This document shows, piece by piece, positions 1-12,013 of a stretch of DNA of 64,000 nucleotides. The stretch lies in NCBI GenBank assembly GCA_963989385.1, contig OZ022508.1, forward strand, positions 27,116,166-27,180,165, written 5' to 3'. The notes beneath the pieces are model-generated. The model was not told the origin of the DNA. It worked only from the letters and a program-made list of their open reading frames with translations, and made no database searches. Position 1 is the first letter of the stretch. Every line of letters begins with the position of its first letter. This DNA comes from Ctena decussata (taxonomy: Eukaryota > Mollusca > Bivalvia > Lucinida > Lucinidae). A program made the position numbers and the translations under genes.

Positions 1-35
1 ATACATTTGAGGTTTCTCGAGAAAAGAAAATTTCA

Positions 36-117
36 GTTAAGTTCAGTTCAATTCTCCTAACGACGTTCCCCAAATGGCTCAGCGGTACGTAACCATAGTT
101 GCACGCACTTGGCACCA
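36..117 (-). mobile_element. SINE-like retroposon S1, fragment
   Basis: This matches, in reverse complement, the insertion at 40,313-40,429. Shared phrases include GGTACGTAACCATAGTTGCA and ATTCTCYTAWCGACGTT. Both copies carry a short AGTTC/GAACT pentamer run at the same end, like a retroposon tail. A TGGCTCAGCGG string resembles a polymerase III A box. The second copy has a target duplication, which supports mobility. No family name can be assigned. Confidence 0.6.
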
Positions 118-839
118 GAGAAGAAAATAGTGTAATTCAAAAACAATTATAAATTTTCACATACCATACCTTTATCGGTCGACCGCATTTCATGTATTTC
201 TTTGTATCTCTATATGAATGTTGACAGCTCAGGAAACAATTATTGTTATATTGCAATAGAATACTGAAAATCCTGTCTGTCACAGAAAAATAGAAGAAGC
301 ATTGCTTGAAAAGGAACCTTAGAAACCATGTGCTTAGTTCAAAAACTCTAAATCGCCCTTGTTGTTTAAGCCATCTGATCAGATTCTTGGCCTTCTCAAC
401 CATAAATAGAATAAATATGATAAATGGGATGTCTGCTCTCGAACTGACACAATGTGCAAAAGGATTTACCTTTGCTGGTTTGCGCTCACCTTTTACTTTC
501 ATTCACGTGCTGCCTATGACGGATACAGAGAAAGAATCAATAAAGGAAAGTGACGGTGTCATATACTAGGTAAGAGGGCAGGGAAACCCGTGTTTTCTAT
601 AAAGATCGTATGTGCCAAGAATAATATTTATATACCCATACCAGCTTAATTACGACATGGATGCATTTCTTTTCAATTTTTTAGTGTCGCATAAACGCAG
701 ATGTGTGGGAAAATTGATAAGGAGGTGGTCTCAGCGGCACTGTACATTTACCCCCGAATACGCAACAGATGATGGAATACACGGTAAAGAGCAAACACAA
801 AAGCCTGTGTTTATGTAACACACTATGTGGCTTAACAGA
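118..839. other. No gene or repeat recognised
   Basis: Short overlapping frames occur on both strands, at most 121 codons, none with a recognisable domain. No internal repeat, splice-bounded exon or RNA gene could be identified by reading. Confidence 0.5.
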
Positions 840-905
840 TGGCCTCAAGGAAGATTGCTTCACCAATTCAGTTACCCTCTTCAAATAAAGACCTTACTTA
901 CTTAT
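840..905 (+). mobile_element. Possible LINE-type 3' end
   Basis: The stretch ends in an AATAAA signal followed by short ACTT-type tandem units (CCTTACTTACTTAT), as seen at 3' tails of non-LTR retrotransposons. No reverse-transcriptase sequence is readable upstream and no target duplication was found, so this is tentative. Confidence 0.3.
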
Positions 906-939
906 AAAGACGAGCGAAATAAGCTCAACAAAGCAAAGC

Positions 940-1119
940 CATCCTAACCCCTACCCCGCCCTCCAGTCGAGCCTTCTTAGACTCAGTTGCCGTCTGGAGC
1001 AGCAACAATCTGTAAACGCCACACAAAGGCATCCTAACATCTACCCTGCCCTCTAGGCGAGCCTTCTAAGCATCAATGACCACCTGGAGCGACAAGAATC
1101 TGCAAACGCCACACGCTTT
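940..1119. repeat. Two-copy tandem duplication, 90-bp unit
   Basis: Two adjacent units begin with CATCCTAAC at 940 and 1,030. Both contain CTACCCYGCCCTC, CGAGCCTTCT, CTGGAGC and AATCTGYAAACGCCACAC in the same order, with scattered substitutions. No coding meaning is evident. Confidence 0.8.
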
Positions 1120-1235
1120 AATCTAAGTGTGAGCCAAACTCCATTATGCAAATATATAGGATGCAGATGCCAAATATTGAAACAGATAAAAAAGGGCAGA
1201 CCAAATCCGGGTCAAGTGCCCGTTTCACTAGCATC

Positions 1236-1372
1236 TTAAGCCTAACTTGAAGATTTTCGACAGTTCTTATGTATGGAGTTTTCGAAAATCTATGGCTTAA
1301 AGCATCTTAAGTCTAAGATTGTCGAAAATTCCGTACAGTTCGTATGGAAAGTTCGAAAAATCTCAGGCTTAA
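1236..1372. mobile_element. Small TTAA-flanked MITE
   Basis: A 129-bp segment (1,240-1,368) is bounded by TTAA on both sides. Its ends are imperfectly inverted, starting GCCTAACTTGAAGATTTTCG on the left and GCCTGAGATTTTTCG on the right strand. An internal TTAA and repeated TTTTCGAAAATC-like blocks make it partly self-complementary. TTAA target duplication is typical of piggyBac and Kolobok DNA transposons. There is no coding capacity, so it would be non-autonomous. Confidence 0.6.
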
Positions 1373-1786
1373 TCTTGTCGTTTGTGGTGACTAATTTTGT
1401 GTTGTCTCTTTCCCACATGGCGTCTTGGGTTGGATCTGGGATTAAATTGTGTCAGTTCCTGAGAATTTTCCTCCTTTCTTTTTTTAAGATGTTTAGTGAA
1501 AGGGGCACCTGAATTGCTTTCAGGGGGCTTATGCTCTAAAACACGAAACATGAAAACATGCATGAACAAATCTCATTTAAATGATTTAAAAATAGAAATG
1601 TATAAGTTTCAGGTCTTTATTTAATTACAAAGCGTTAATTTTAGTAGCTTTATTATTGTGAGAAATCGGAATTAATTATCTGTTCAGACATATATTATTG
1701 ACATATTTGTTATCACTTGGACACCGTTTTTGTTAAATCAAGTTACGAGATGACAGTATGTTTTCTTCTGACTTCCGTTGCAAGAC

Positions 1787-1825
1787 CGGTCCAGAGTAAC
1801 TAGTCGAAACTACGTAGTCAGATCC
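1787..1825 (+). ncRNA. Hammerhead-like 3' half, decayed
   Basis: The string CGAAACTACGTAGTCAG contains a GAAA core, a 5-bp self-complementary stem III (ACTAC/GTAGT) and the UC cleavage dinucleotide, in the same layout as the intact ribozyme at 62,922. The CTGATGA core is not recognisable upstream and stem I pairs poorly, so this would be an inactive remnant of a ribozyme-bearing retroelement, or chance. Confidence 0.3.
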
Positions 1826-2006
1826 TCCTTGTTTCTTATGATTATTTTCATTGCACTTGAAGGAACTCTTTTATAATTTCTTTTTGCTGATGAAGAATTA
1901 GCATATCTGTCCACATAGCAAAAATATGAGTCTGTTAACTAGCGTCTATGTTTTAAATAACTTAAATCAAAAACGAAAAAAATGGAATAAAATGTACATG
2001 CCACAG

Positions 2007-2400
2007 GGTATAGGTAAGGTATAACTTAAGCTTGCGGTACAAGCCGGCTTTTACAGGGATTTGGTAGAATTTTCGCCTTTAGAACAAAGGTTCTCCGATT
2101 TAATCCTCGACTGTGGCGACTGATGTTTTTTAAGAGTCCATGGTAAATGGCGCCCAGCGAAAATAACTCGCACATGCAGTAGAACGCACTAAGTGTCATT
2201 TTCAGTGAGTCTTCTACTGCGGAGAATTTGAGGACGAATTCAGTGTCGACGGGGAGAATGTCACAGGGTATAGATTAGCTTTTAAAGCGACGTGCTATAG
2301 TGCTCGTCTTATGATCAAATGGTTCCCGGTTCAACCCTCGGCCAGGGCGTGTGAGATTTTTAAACAGTCCGTGAAATGTAAATCGCATTAAACGCGCTTT
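2007..2400 (+). mobile_element. tRNA-like SINE, two related copies
   Basis: Two segments each start near CACAGGGTATAG (about 2,004 and 2,262) and align through a region ending near GTCCRTGRWAAATG. The second holds GGTTCAACC at 2,329-2,337, a good polymerase III B box; the first has a decayed version. Copies lie about 240 bp apart. No tail or target duplication was found. Confidence 0.4.
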
Positions 2401-3049
2401 TAAACAACGAGAATGTTTTATATGAAAATCACTTTGTTGGACATATTTTCTGTTCAATGAGAATAAATAAAACATTGTATACTTGTTATATATTTGCAGT
2501 GAATCAAATGTCATATTATTCTCTATTATTGCCTGTCCGTTTGTGCATAGAATCTCTAAACTGAACTGTTGAAATTTCGCTGGGACTAGAAGAGCTATTG
2601 CGGACATGGCGACTACGTTTTCGTCCCACTTTTGTTTTATTTGTTTATGTGACGGCCAAGACGCTGTATAAATGGTAGAAAAACGTTTCGAATATCTGCT
2701 TAGCGCACATTTGAGAAATTCAGAACATTGCTGTATATTTCCAACGTTTTAAACGAAAGTATAACGTTCTCATAAAATCGAAATAATTAAAGAAAAAAAT
2801 TATTGCTTACCTTCTCTGCAGAAAAAACATAAATCACTTAATATACGAACGCCCGTTAGACGTAAAACTTTGATGAATCGTTTCGAAGGGAATAACATGT
2901 AATTTCCTAATGCCGTATTCCTGAAACTAGATGCATCATTAAAATCAAATAATCAGCCTTAAGGAGTAATCCTGTCTGTTTTACCTTTAGAGAAACGATA
3001 TACCTTTTTCATCCAATCACAGTTCATCAATGTATATTCCAGATATGTT

Positions 3050-3063
3050 GTTGCCATGGTAAC
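3050..3063. promoter_or_regulatory. RFX X-box-like palindrome
   Basis: GTTGCCATGGTAAC fits the RFX X-box consensus GTNRCC(0-3N)RGYAAC. It is the only such site I found outside the two large TTAA elements. No neighbouring gene is seen, so a regulatory role is unproven. Confidence 0.4.
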
Positions 3064-3179
3064 AAATTGTACACAGAAACATGCCGAGAAAATAATATAA
3101 AATACGCAAACTGAGAAGAAAAGGGAACTATTTCAACAAGTCCATTTATCGCAGGGAAATATTCTATGCTGATATGAAT

Positions 3180-3414
3180 TGAGCCGCGTCAGACAAAATG
3201 AGGCTTAACGTACCTGCGCACAGAGAAGACACAAGCAAATCTGTGAACCCGAGCAGTCGGTTTAGACCCTTCATTTTTGTTTATAGATTCTTTAGAGTCC
3301 CTACTTTAATGTGCGCGAACAGCAAAGGCTGTGATCAGGCAGCGCGGATGCGCTGTCTGATCGGAGCCTTTGCTATACGCATGGTTTCAGTTTCCTTTTT
3401 GCGTGTTGCGGCTC
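3180..3414. mobile_element. Family-A palindromic MITE, diverged
   Basis: It starts TGAGCCGCG and ends with GCGTGTTGCGGCTCA. The interior has paired TGATCAGGC/TCTGATCGGAGC and CAGCAAAGGCT/AGCCTTTGCT blocks as in the better copies at 7,459 and 16,248. The interior is strongly substituted. The 90-codon frame across it is incidental. Confidence 0.75.
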
Positions 3415-3479
3415 AACCGAAACCAATATTCCTGTCAAGTATGGACTTTTGCGTTTACCTGAGTTATTAAGAAATCGAT

Positions 3480-4090
3480 TGGAATTCTCTGACGTTGATG
3501 GATAAAAATGAAGACAACTATCTTTTGATGTATTCGAAGGAACACAGAGACGGTTACATATGCTGGCTATTAAAATGAAATAAAGTATACAAATATCATC
3601 AGTTTCGTAAAAACAAACATTGAAAGTGCATTGTCTTCATCACATGCAATTATGTTGCAATTATGGGCATCATATATTGCTACGAGTTTTGTTTATTCTA
3701 GTACAGGCTACATACGATCTACATACTAATGCAGATTGTTATCATTTGAAATAACAATATCTATTTATCATGAGAGTTGATAAAACACGCCGTTTAGAGA
3801 CCTTGTAAGCGATTCAGAAAGTTTTTTGCCGGCATCTTGGTAGGTCCATGGTCACCACTGGTGATTACTTTGATCTATATTTGCCTTGCCATGCATTCAG
3901 CTGTTCTTGTAGAACTGTCAGCACTGATCCCTGACGACTGATATATTACGTTCAGCCACGGATCCAGTTGGTGGGCTTTAGGCTTTGAGCCCCGCCATCT
4001 GAGTCTCTCTGTTATGTATAATATGTAATAAGGAGTATCTTATGACAGTTTGATATAGTTTATCCATGTGGTTAGATGGAAAATATGTCG
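3480..4090. other. No gene or repeat recognised
   Basis: AT-rich sequence without a supported open frame, array or inverted repeat. Confidence 0.5.
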
Positions 4091-4094
4091 TGAC

Positions 4095-4135
4095 ATCTCA
4101 TTAGAATCGCCTCGGCGAGGCGATTCTAATGAGAT
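4095..4135. repeat. 41-nt perfect hairpin
   Basis: Arms of 20 nt (ATCTCATTAGAATCGCCTCG and its complement) flank a single central base. Related hairpins with CATTAGAA/TCTAATG arms occur at 37,606-37,639 and 37,962-38,008 inside large element 2. It could be the core of a foldback element or a structured transcript. Confidence 0.85.
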
Positions 4136-4139
4136 ATCA

Positions 4140-5930
4140 CAATATATTTCAAGGCAAAAAAAAACATTTTCAAAACTTCTCCCTAATTGATTGCTCCCTA
4201 ATTATGTCATATATCTTCAAGTCCCCTCCTCCTTCACCCCCATCCCTTAAACATACACATACACAAACAAACATCTCGGCACCTCTCAGCCCCACAAGTA
4301 CGTGGTGATCAGGATCCGGGCCTGATGTTCCCAGATCGTTTTCTGTCTTGCTTGTATATTCTAGTTTCATTTTATTTTAACCATCAAGGTCGTCTTTGCT
4401 AAGCAAGCAGACCTTGAGATATGATCCAGCCATTTGCGTTCAGTCGCTTAATACTGTAAGAATATCAACCATAAAGCCGCTCTTGCACGAGTAGACAAGA
4501 TTACGGGTTTATTTCATTACGTAAGCAGACCATGCACCACTCGTTCTCCTATATTATATAGAAAATAGTACCGACCTAGATCAGATACCACAAAATACGA
4601 CATCTGATAAGGGAGTACATTATCTGCATATTTTTATTAAGACGATTGGTATTTCTACTCGAAATAAAATACACATGATACACATAAACTTACCTATACA
4701 TACCTTACTTGATAACAGACCAGTCCACTGGGCATAATTGGGTTAAGCTCCGTCATACAAGAAAAATAAAAAAAAAATAAATAAAAAATGCAGTTACTGA
4801 AATTGCGTTTTATTACAGTGCTCAGGCTTACACTAGCTGATAAGAAAACATTATACAGAAAAACCTATGAATGTCAGTAGGCATCAGTCTATGAATAAAC
4901 TGCAGTCATCAAATGTAAATATGAGTATACTTAAAATTCCCGTGGTTGTGCATGCCTTATATGTAAATTCCATGAAAAGTCCTTGGATGGAGATAATGAA
5001 TAACCGAAAATGCCTCTTAGCGTAACGATCCATTGCATCGTAATCTTGTTATGGCCAGTAGAGAAGCCAGGTCTCAGTGTGGCAGAGTCTAGCTTCCCAT
5101 TCTTCTGACTGCCTGCCAAAAATGCTCATATTTGATGTTATTAGCAGTAACTGCAATCTGTATGCTCCCATCAAACAGGGCTGGCATAGTTTGTACTGTG
5201 CATGCCAGAATTAAGCATATGCTAGGCGAGCGGTAGAGTACCGTCATATCCTCTGCTATGCAGTTGTATGTGCAGAAAGTGTTAAATGGTTTGTAGGCTC
5301 CTGTCATTGTTTAAATCCATTAGTGATATACCCATGAGATGAAAAAGACAAATGTGAAGATCAAAATACAACTGGTGCGATTGAATTAAGTATTTAACAG
5401 AAATATTAATTTATTTGATCTATTTAAACTAAAACAAATACTAAATCAAACATGTTTAATCATTAGACAGTTATCATTATGGCAGGTCGTGTCAGAGCTT
5501 TATGTTACTACTCTAAGCTACATAACAACGGACTACCTAAACATCTGATGAAACGCTTCATTACCTTGGGGCGGGTTGACGCGTCAAAAATGGTTCAAGT
5601 CCCCTTCCTCCCATAATGTGTTCAGATGTATTTTGTAAATTCGATATTCGACTGACTTATACCACTTTCCCCGATCGCCAGTGTTGTACCACTTTCTCGA
5701 CTTTAGCATTTTATGTAGAAACAACCTTGTGAACAAGAAGTGTGAGAGCTAGGATCTGTTTAGTGTGCATATATGGACAAAGAAGAGGACTAAACTAACT
5801 TTTTAGCGATTTTTAATTGTTTAATGATTAGATTCCTTTTCTGAAATTTTCTTGAGTTGTACCATATGGTTGTGGGCAATAGTGCTTTTCGAACACATTT
5901 TGCTAGTTGCTATCGTGTGTTTGTTTTAAG
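4140..5930. other. No gene recognised
   Basis: Only short frames under 75 codons. A weak GGTTCAAGTCCCC string near 5,591 resembles a polymerase III B box, but no matching A box or repeat partner was found. Confidence 0.5.
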
Positions 5931-6430
5931 CCCCGTAACAATAGTCAGGGGCATTAAGATTTGCTCCCGTCTATTCGGTCGTGCGTGTGTCAGTCCGTTA
6001 TTCACATTTTAAAGTATAGCGTTAACTTTGTGTTATCGATTTCTCTCACAGTTTTCAATGATTTTTATTTCATTCAAACTTTGTAAACATGTTGTGGACA
6101 TATTTATAATGTGCATATGGGCTTTTTTTATTGAAGTAATATCAATTTTGACAGAATTACGGCCTTTTGAACTTAGTTAATATGGACAGCTGTTTTTGCA
6201 CAATAGGGTATGGGGTTTGTGTAATCAACTCCTCCCACAGTTTTCAATGGGTCTGTTCAAAACTTTGAACACATGTTCGAAACATAACAAAAGTGTGTTT
6301 GTAGTGTTCTTATGGAGGTTAAGTTTTATTTTGACAGAAAAATAGCCTTTTGAACTTTGTCATTTTTGGCAGCCTATAGCTAATGGACTTGTGTAACTTC
6401 TGCTCCAGTTTTCAATTAATAAAGATTTAT
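5930..6430. repeat. Short tandem array, about 170-190-bp units
   Basis: GTTTTCAAT begins units at 6,051, 6,240 and 6,408. Each unit then has an AACTTTG...ACATGTT block, a TTTTGACAGAA block and CCTTTTGAACTT. Upstream, CAGTCCGTTATTCAC at about 5,991 recalls the CCGTCC lead-in found before the arrays at 21.3 and 62.4 kb. Confidence 0.7.
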
Positions 6431-6439
6431 GTTTGCTAC

Positions 6440-7455
6440 TACAGTCAACGCTTGATATCTCAAAGTCGAAGCTCGTCTCAAACTATTTTCGCCTGGTCTC
6501 AGAAAATTTACTTTGAGACACAAGTAGTTTGAACATCCAGAGTTGAAATGTAACAAAAAAACAGGAAATGTGTCCGAACTATATTCTTTGGTACAAGAAA
6601 ATTTCAGTGTTTGCGATACCGAGGGTCAACTGTATTTGTGAAACTTCTGGCTTGCAAATTTAAAAATCTTGCCAATATTTAGTGAATAGTGGCCAAAACA
6701 GAAATTGCTGATAGAACCTTACTTTTTAACGAGTTCAAGAGCTCTTTATTATTTCTATACAAAAGGAAAAATATAAAAAATAAAACGCAAAATTTTAAAA
6801 TAGTGATTTACAGTGCTATAATGTATTTCCAATTCATCGTTCAAAACTGGCTGAATGGGTACACATTCGGGGAAAGCATTTCTAGCGTTTCATTTCTGCA
6901 CCCCGCCCTACCGCTCCATATTCCTATTTGGTCCAATTCTTAAAGAAAATTATCTGCTGCCATAACTATTTTTAAGAGTAAGCTAAATTTTGAAAGGTCT
7001 ACGCCACTCAGGGAAGCAAATTCAGTAGGAAGTCATAAATGGGTTACCCTTTTTAAAATGGCAGTAAAATTGGAGGTGTACCCATTCACCCAAAAAACCT
7101 AGTTCTTATCCTTTTATTTTTGGCACTAAGCTTCATTAAAGCTATTGTTAAAGCTCTAAAGCATAAGCAACATGCAATTTGCAAAGTGTTTATCGACCTC
7201 TTCTTCGGCGATGAAACTGATTACCTGACGGCAACAGAATGCATCTAAATTAAACTTCAATCCTGAAATTCGATAAATTGTAAAATCGTTAATTATCTTG
7301 CATATAAAATGACATGACATTGTGCACCAAGTCTTACGCTTGGGCTGCTTCCGACAGGGAAGATTGTTAGGTAAAAGAAAAACATCATGTCTTTACTTTG
7401 TGATAGTTAAATCAGGCAGAAGGTCGTATTTGATTTTGATTCGTAAAATGCCCAT
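6440..7455. other. No gene recognised
   Basis: Contains an 84-codon open frame (6,689-6,943) with no recognised domain, weak codon structure and no conserved partner in the window. Confidence 0.45.
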
Positions 7456-7458
7456 AAA

Positions 7459-7682
7459 TGAGCCGCAACACGACAAAACCAACAAAGTGGCATGTGCGAC
7501 CAGCAAAAACTCAGATCAGCCTTGGCATACGCCCAGTCTGATCAGAGTCTTTGCTTGAACTTTATTTGTAGCTAAGGGTCTAAACTACCTTCATGCCGAC
7601 AGCGAAGACTGATCAAACATGGCGACTGCCCAGGCTGATGGTCGTACTTGCCACTTTGTTGGTTATGTTGTGTCGCGGCTCA
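7459..7682. mobile_element. Family-A palindromic MITE with 2-bp duplication
   Basis: Inverted ends TGAGCCGC...GCGGCTCA are followed inward by ACGACAAAACCAACAAAGTGG and its complement, then by inverted CAGATCAGCC/GGCTGATG and TCTGATCAGAGTCTTTGCT blocks. The direct flanks AA (7,457-7,458) and AA (7,683-7,684) fit a 2-bp target duplication. No coding capacity. Confidence 0.85.
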
Positions 7683-7684
7683 AA

Positions 7685-10469
7685 CCATTTTTTACACTGA
7701 AACATTATAATAATGTACCAGATTTTGCAAACTCCAGACAAATTCACCTCAGAACAGCATGTGCATCTTAGTATGGCCATTGCCTTTGCTTTTTAAACAC
7801 ATCAGCTGCTGACACTAGAAATTTAAAGGACTATAAGGAATGCTCAACTTGGTTTGCATGATTGACCTGACTGGAAAAAATGTTGCAGATAACTGCTTTG
7901 TGAAAGTTTTTGAATATGAAGAATTAATACCTTTTGTAGATTCCACACGGCTTTCGTAGAGCATTCAACTAAAACTGAGACGAATTAGGTCAAACTGGAT
8001 AAAACATGTGCAATATTATACTCCAGAGCTCGTTCTTATGGCGACAAAACGTTTATAGACAAAGTTGCAACAATTAGTCTTTTTATCGAAAGTCTGCAGA
8101 GATTTTGTCAGAATTTCAAATAGTTATAGTCAAAGCAATACACGCGCTGGTCAGCAGCCACGATCATGGATCACCCACCTTGCATGTTTCGATCATTTTA
8201 TCTAGTACTGTTTGATATGACTGTTGAAATTGTTTTGCCATCTGCAGTATTAAACAATCATGTTTTTGTTTATCTCAGTGTTTTACTTTTTGTTAGAATA
8301 GTAATTTGTTTCGGTTTTAGTTTGTGTGAATGCAGAATAAGCTTTTCGTTTTTCACCCCAGTTTAAAAAAATGCTTTAAATTTTAATTCTATGCTATAGT
8401 TAAGTTCATTTACTCCACTTTTGTTTACTTTTAAACCAGAAGGGGTACATTTTATGGGGGAAGTCACACTGCCATTTTCTTGTTTGCCTACGTTCTCAAT
8501 AAGGGATTAATCTTTAAGGAAAAATATCTCGGAGCAAATGTTTGCCTTTGAGAGTAGAACCTAGTTTTGAAGATCTTTATTGTAGAGGGAATTAACAAAT
8601 GTTTTTCCTATTACAGTGGAAAAAACATGCAGATGTACCCATTCTTCTGAATCTGAATCAGACGTCCATGGTACATGCTGATTTCTGTTTTTATTATATG
8701 AGCCAGTGCAGATTTGCGAGAGAGGCGGAAAATTCTCAAGAATTGACACAATTCAATCAAAGACGTCCGGGAGCGGGTGCCAGGCGCCAGCTGTCTGTGT
8801 TACTATTCAGTTAGGTTTAGGTTGGCGCCTTCATAGTCTGAGGCCTGACCCTTAAAACCGGCCTAGTAGGACCTGAGATATTTTTATTAGGTCTGGTCTG
8901 CGATTATTTTCTTCTTAAACAATAAACAAATTACCGTTTTCACCATGTGATCGTGACGTCCACATTGTCGCCAGTCTCATATTATATGCAAAGTGAAAAT
9001 CTTAATCTATTTTCAGTGCTTGAGAGTGGATGTTTCAAGTACCAAAAAGTCAGTTCTATATTAAAAGATAAAATTTGATCAACTAAGATAATATAGAAAA
9101 CTGATATCTACAAGGACGCGCTCATTAAATAAGAGATGCAACAATTGCAAGTTAATAGCATCGATTAACCATAAGTGCATGCGTTTACTGCATTGATTTA
9201 GCTTGCTATATTTCACTTGCAATTATTTTCTTGCAACACCTTTAGCTTAATGATGATTGTCTCGGAACATCGTTGCCTTGTAATGTTTTTAATTAAGATA
9301 AGTGATCGTAGCTGCAGAGTAAGAAATGTCCTTACATTAACATGCAAGTTCTCTTTCAATCTTTTCGTGCCGTAAACGTTCGAAGTATTGGGGAAAAATA
9401 GGTCATAGCAAGTGTAGACCTGCTCGGTATCGAGGGTACAACGCCTGTCGATGAAAATTTTCCATACATATTCCAAACGAAATTTAGATATATCTTCTAC
9501 TTCTAAGACACGATTGTTTCAGTTTAATAAGCCTATTTTTTATCTAGTAAAAAATTAAAAAGTTCTAAAACGAAGACTGACTTGTCATAGCGGCATGAAT
9601 CGAAGCTGAATTGAGTTTCCCATTCTTCCTATTTTTAGCTTGTTGCGCCTTTTGCTGATTTAGACATGTCCTTCCAGAAGCCCTTGCCTGTCGTGTTTCT
9701 CGCGCCAGTTGGACTGAGGTGGCTCAGTGGGGGACGTGTTCGCTTGCAAGTTAATACATTGGCGTCTCTTGTCTGCAGATGCTCTGCCTCGCAGGTTATG
9801 TCAACAAGTGTTGCTCGGGGAGTGGCCATTGATGAGTTCCCAAAATGAATTAACAGCTAAGTGAAAAAATAATAGCTTGAAAACACTGCATTTCTCAGAC
9901 CAACTGGAATACACTGGACATAATTTCTAATTGGTCACGTTTTCCATAGAACGAAGCCTTATACAAATTCTGACTTCAAATATGGAAAAATAAACGCATT
10001 TTACAAACAGCGCAATCACTGATGCATTCCCAAAAGGAATCGCTATAATTTAGATTTACACAATCATTAAAAGGGATGTAATTTGAATACAACAAAATTA
10101 ATAAAAAAATCACGATAAGAGAATACAGATTTTGTGTTTTTATGATAGAAAACTATATTTACTTCTGAAGTATTTAATCTTGTTGCAGCTTAATGCAGTT
10201 TTAGTGCGTTTTCAAAACATTCTATGGTTAACAAGGAAGGGGCCATAACTCTGATAAAATTTCCTTTTAAAAGGAAGGCTTGCCCAGCTAAGACAGTGAA
10301 ATGTTCATGAGTTGTTATTGAAGTGAACCCGATTGTTAGTGCACTTTCTGTTGCTAACTTTTATTTAGCAAAGTATTTAATTTCTAACTTATTGAATGGT
10401 GGCATAATCCACGAATGTAAGGTTAAAACAAGTGTAGAATTTATTTGAAAAACAAATGAAGAAATATTT

Positions 10470-10470
<1 letters not shown>
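7685..10470. other. No gene recognised
   Basis: Short frames only. A block at about 8,720-8,765 (GGAAAATTCTCAAGAATTGA onward) matches, inverted, a block near 1,425-1,475, so it is a dispersed repeat fragment. A GTGGCTCAGTGG string at about 9,719 resembles a polymerase III A box but lacks a clear B box. Confidence 0.45.
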
Positions 10471-10471
<1 letters not shown>

Positions 10472-10523
<52 letters not shown>

Positions 10524-10541
10524 CAACAACAACAACAACAA
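10472..10541. repeat. Compound microsatellite (AC)n(AAC)n
   Basis: About 25 AC units run into about six AAC units. The open frame across it, which would encode Thr-His repeats, is an artefact of the microsatellite. Confidence 0.95.
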
Positions 10542-10544
10542 AAT

Positions 10545-11285
10545 ACAGTTTTCCAACGTTTTGGCCGGCCGTTTTAGGCATGTCTCAAGGAAAATATATA
10601 TATGGACCTATTTCAAGTCTTTTCTTCACGGCTGTTGAGTCACATTTAGTCTGAATCAATATTTTAGGAAAGACTGTTTCAAACCCATGTGTATGTAATC
10701 TTGGCACATCTGAACTTGGCATCAAAAGAAGACAATAAATTTACATTTACTGAAGTTTATTTTTGGTTTAAGTGGCATCAGTGGCAGTGACTGGAACAAA
10801 AGTTTGACACTCTGAGAAGAAAATGCGCGCTGCTGTTGTTTGGGACAACAACTTGCTTTACACCATTTGGGAACAACAAAGCAAGGAACCCTTTGCGTTC
10901 GTATTTCCATGAACTCCCGACAAATAAAATTCATCTTTTATGTTTATGCTATGTTTTTACATCAATTTTGTTACTTATTCGTGAAGTTCTGACTAATTTA
11001 ACGCCAAGCAAAAGACGAAAAATAGTTATTAGGTCAAGAATACGTAAATGGCACATACATAGAATTTTTTTTAATTTTGCACAGGGGTGCATTTTCATGT
11101 ATTCAGTGACATCGAATTGTGCAATGAAAAAGATTGGTCACCGAGCTCGTTTAGTCGCTACATCAGATTGAAAAACTTTAAATTTTGAGCCCGTTTCCAT
11201 TGACGGCAATGGGAATGCGATGAGAAAGCTCAGATTTTAAGATTTAAACGTACACAGCTTTTTTGCCACTACATAGATTTTTTTG
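10545..11285. other. No gene recognised
   Basis: Contains a 111-codon frame (10,836-11,171) without recognisable motifs and with no splice or conservation support in this window. Confidence 0.45.
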
Positions 11286-11286
11286 C

Positions 11287-11977
11287 AAAAACTGATATAG
11301 GAGATAACGGGAATCCCCGGAGTGACGTCATCGGATGATCACGTGGGTAGATTGGTTGGCAAAAAGATAGCGACAGACAGTGGTCTTCTATGGAATTTTG
11401 CTGAAAATTAACCTCTGAAAAGCGTAAAATATAGTTTAGAAATCTGCGAATAAATAGAAACCGATAAAACCAGTGCAAATATTGTTTTAATCGCTTGTGG
11501 CGCGAAAAAAATATTATTTAAAGTTATTTAATTACTCGACATACATTGATTCGCTTCGGAACAGGACTTTTTCTCCTAATATCTTTGACTTAAAAAGAAA
11601 AATAAATAAATGAAATAAAAATACAATAAATCGGAGGTACTAAAGATCAGTATTTTAACCTTTAAACCTTTTCAACAATCAAGGCGATTATTAAATCGAA
11701 CAAGGGTAATAGAAAATGAAAGACAATAAAATATAGAAACTTGTATCCAACGAGAAGTAATGCAAAATTAATAAAACATATTGATCTGATTTAGGGATAA
11801 GAAAATGTAAAAAATAAATAAATAAATGAATTTATATTTATGACTGCGATTCAAAAGAGAATGTTATAAAACGGTAAAGGATAATATACACGTATAAGCA
11901 GAGAACCTTCTGTTTTGAAATTACTATCAGTACTTAGCACATTATTTAGTCCGAGCTCATAACATCTGAACAACAAA

Positions 11978-12013
<36 letters not shown>

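Noticed and set aside
5544..5570. Hammerhead candidate at CTGATGAAACG
   Set aside because: No stem II or GAAA core at the right distance, and no stem I partner.
9666..9848. SINE with A box GTGGCTCAGTGG
   Set aside because: No B box, tail, target duplication or second copy could be found in the window.
10456..10638. Thr-His repeat frame
   Set aside because: Product of the (AC)n microsatellite.
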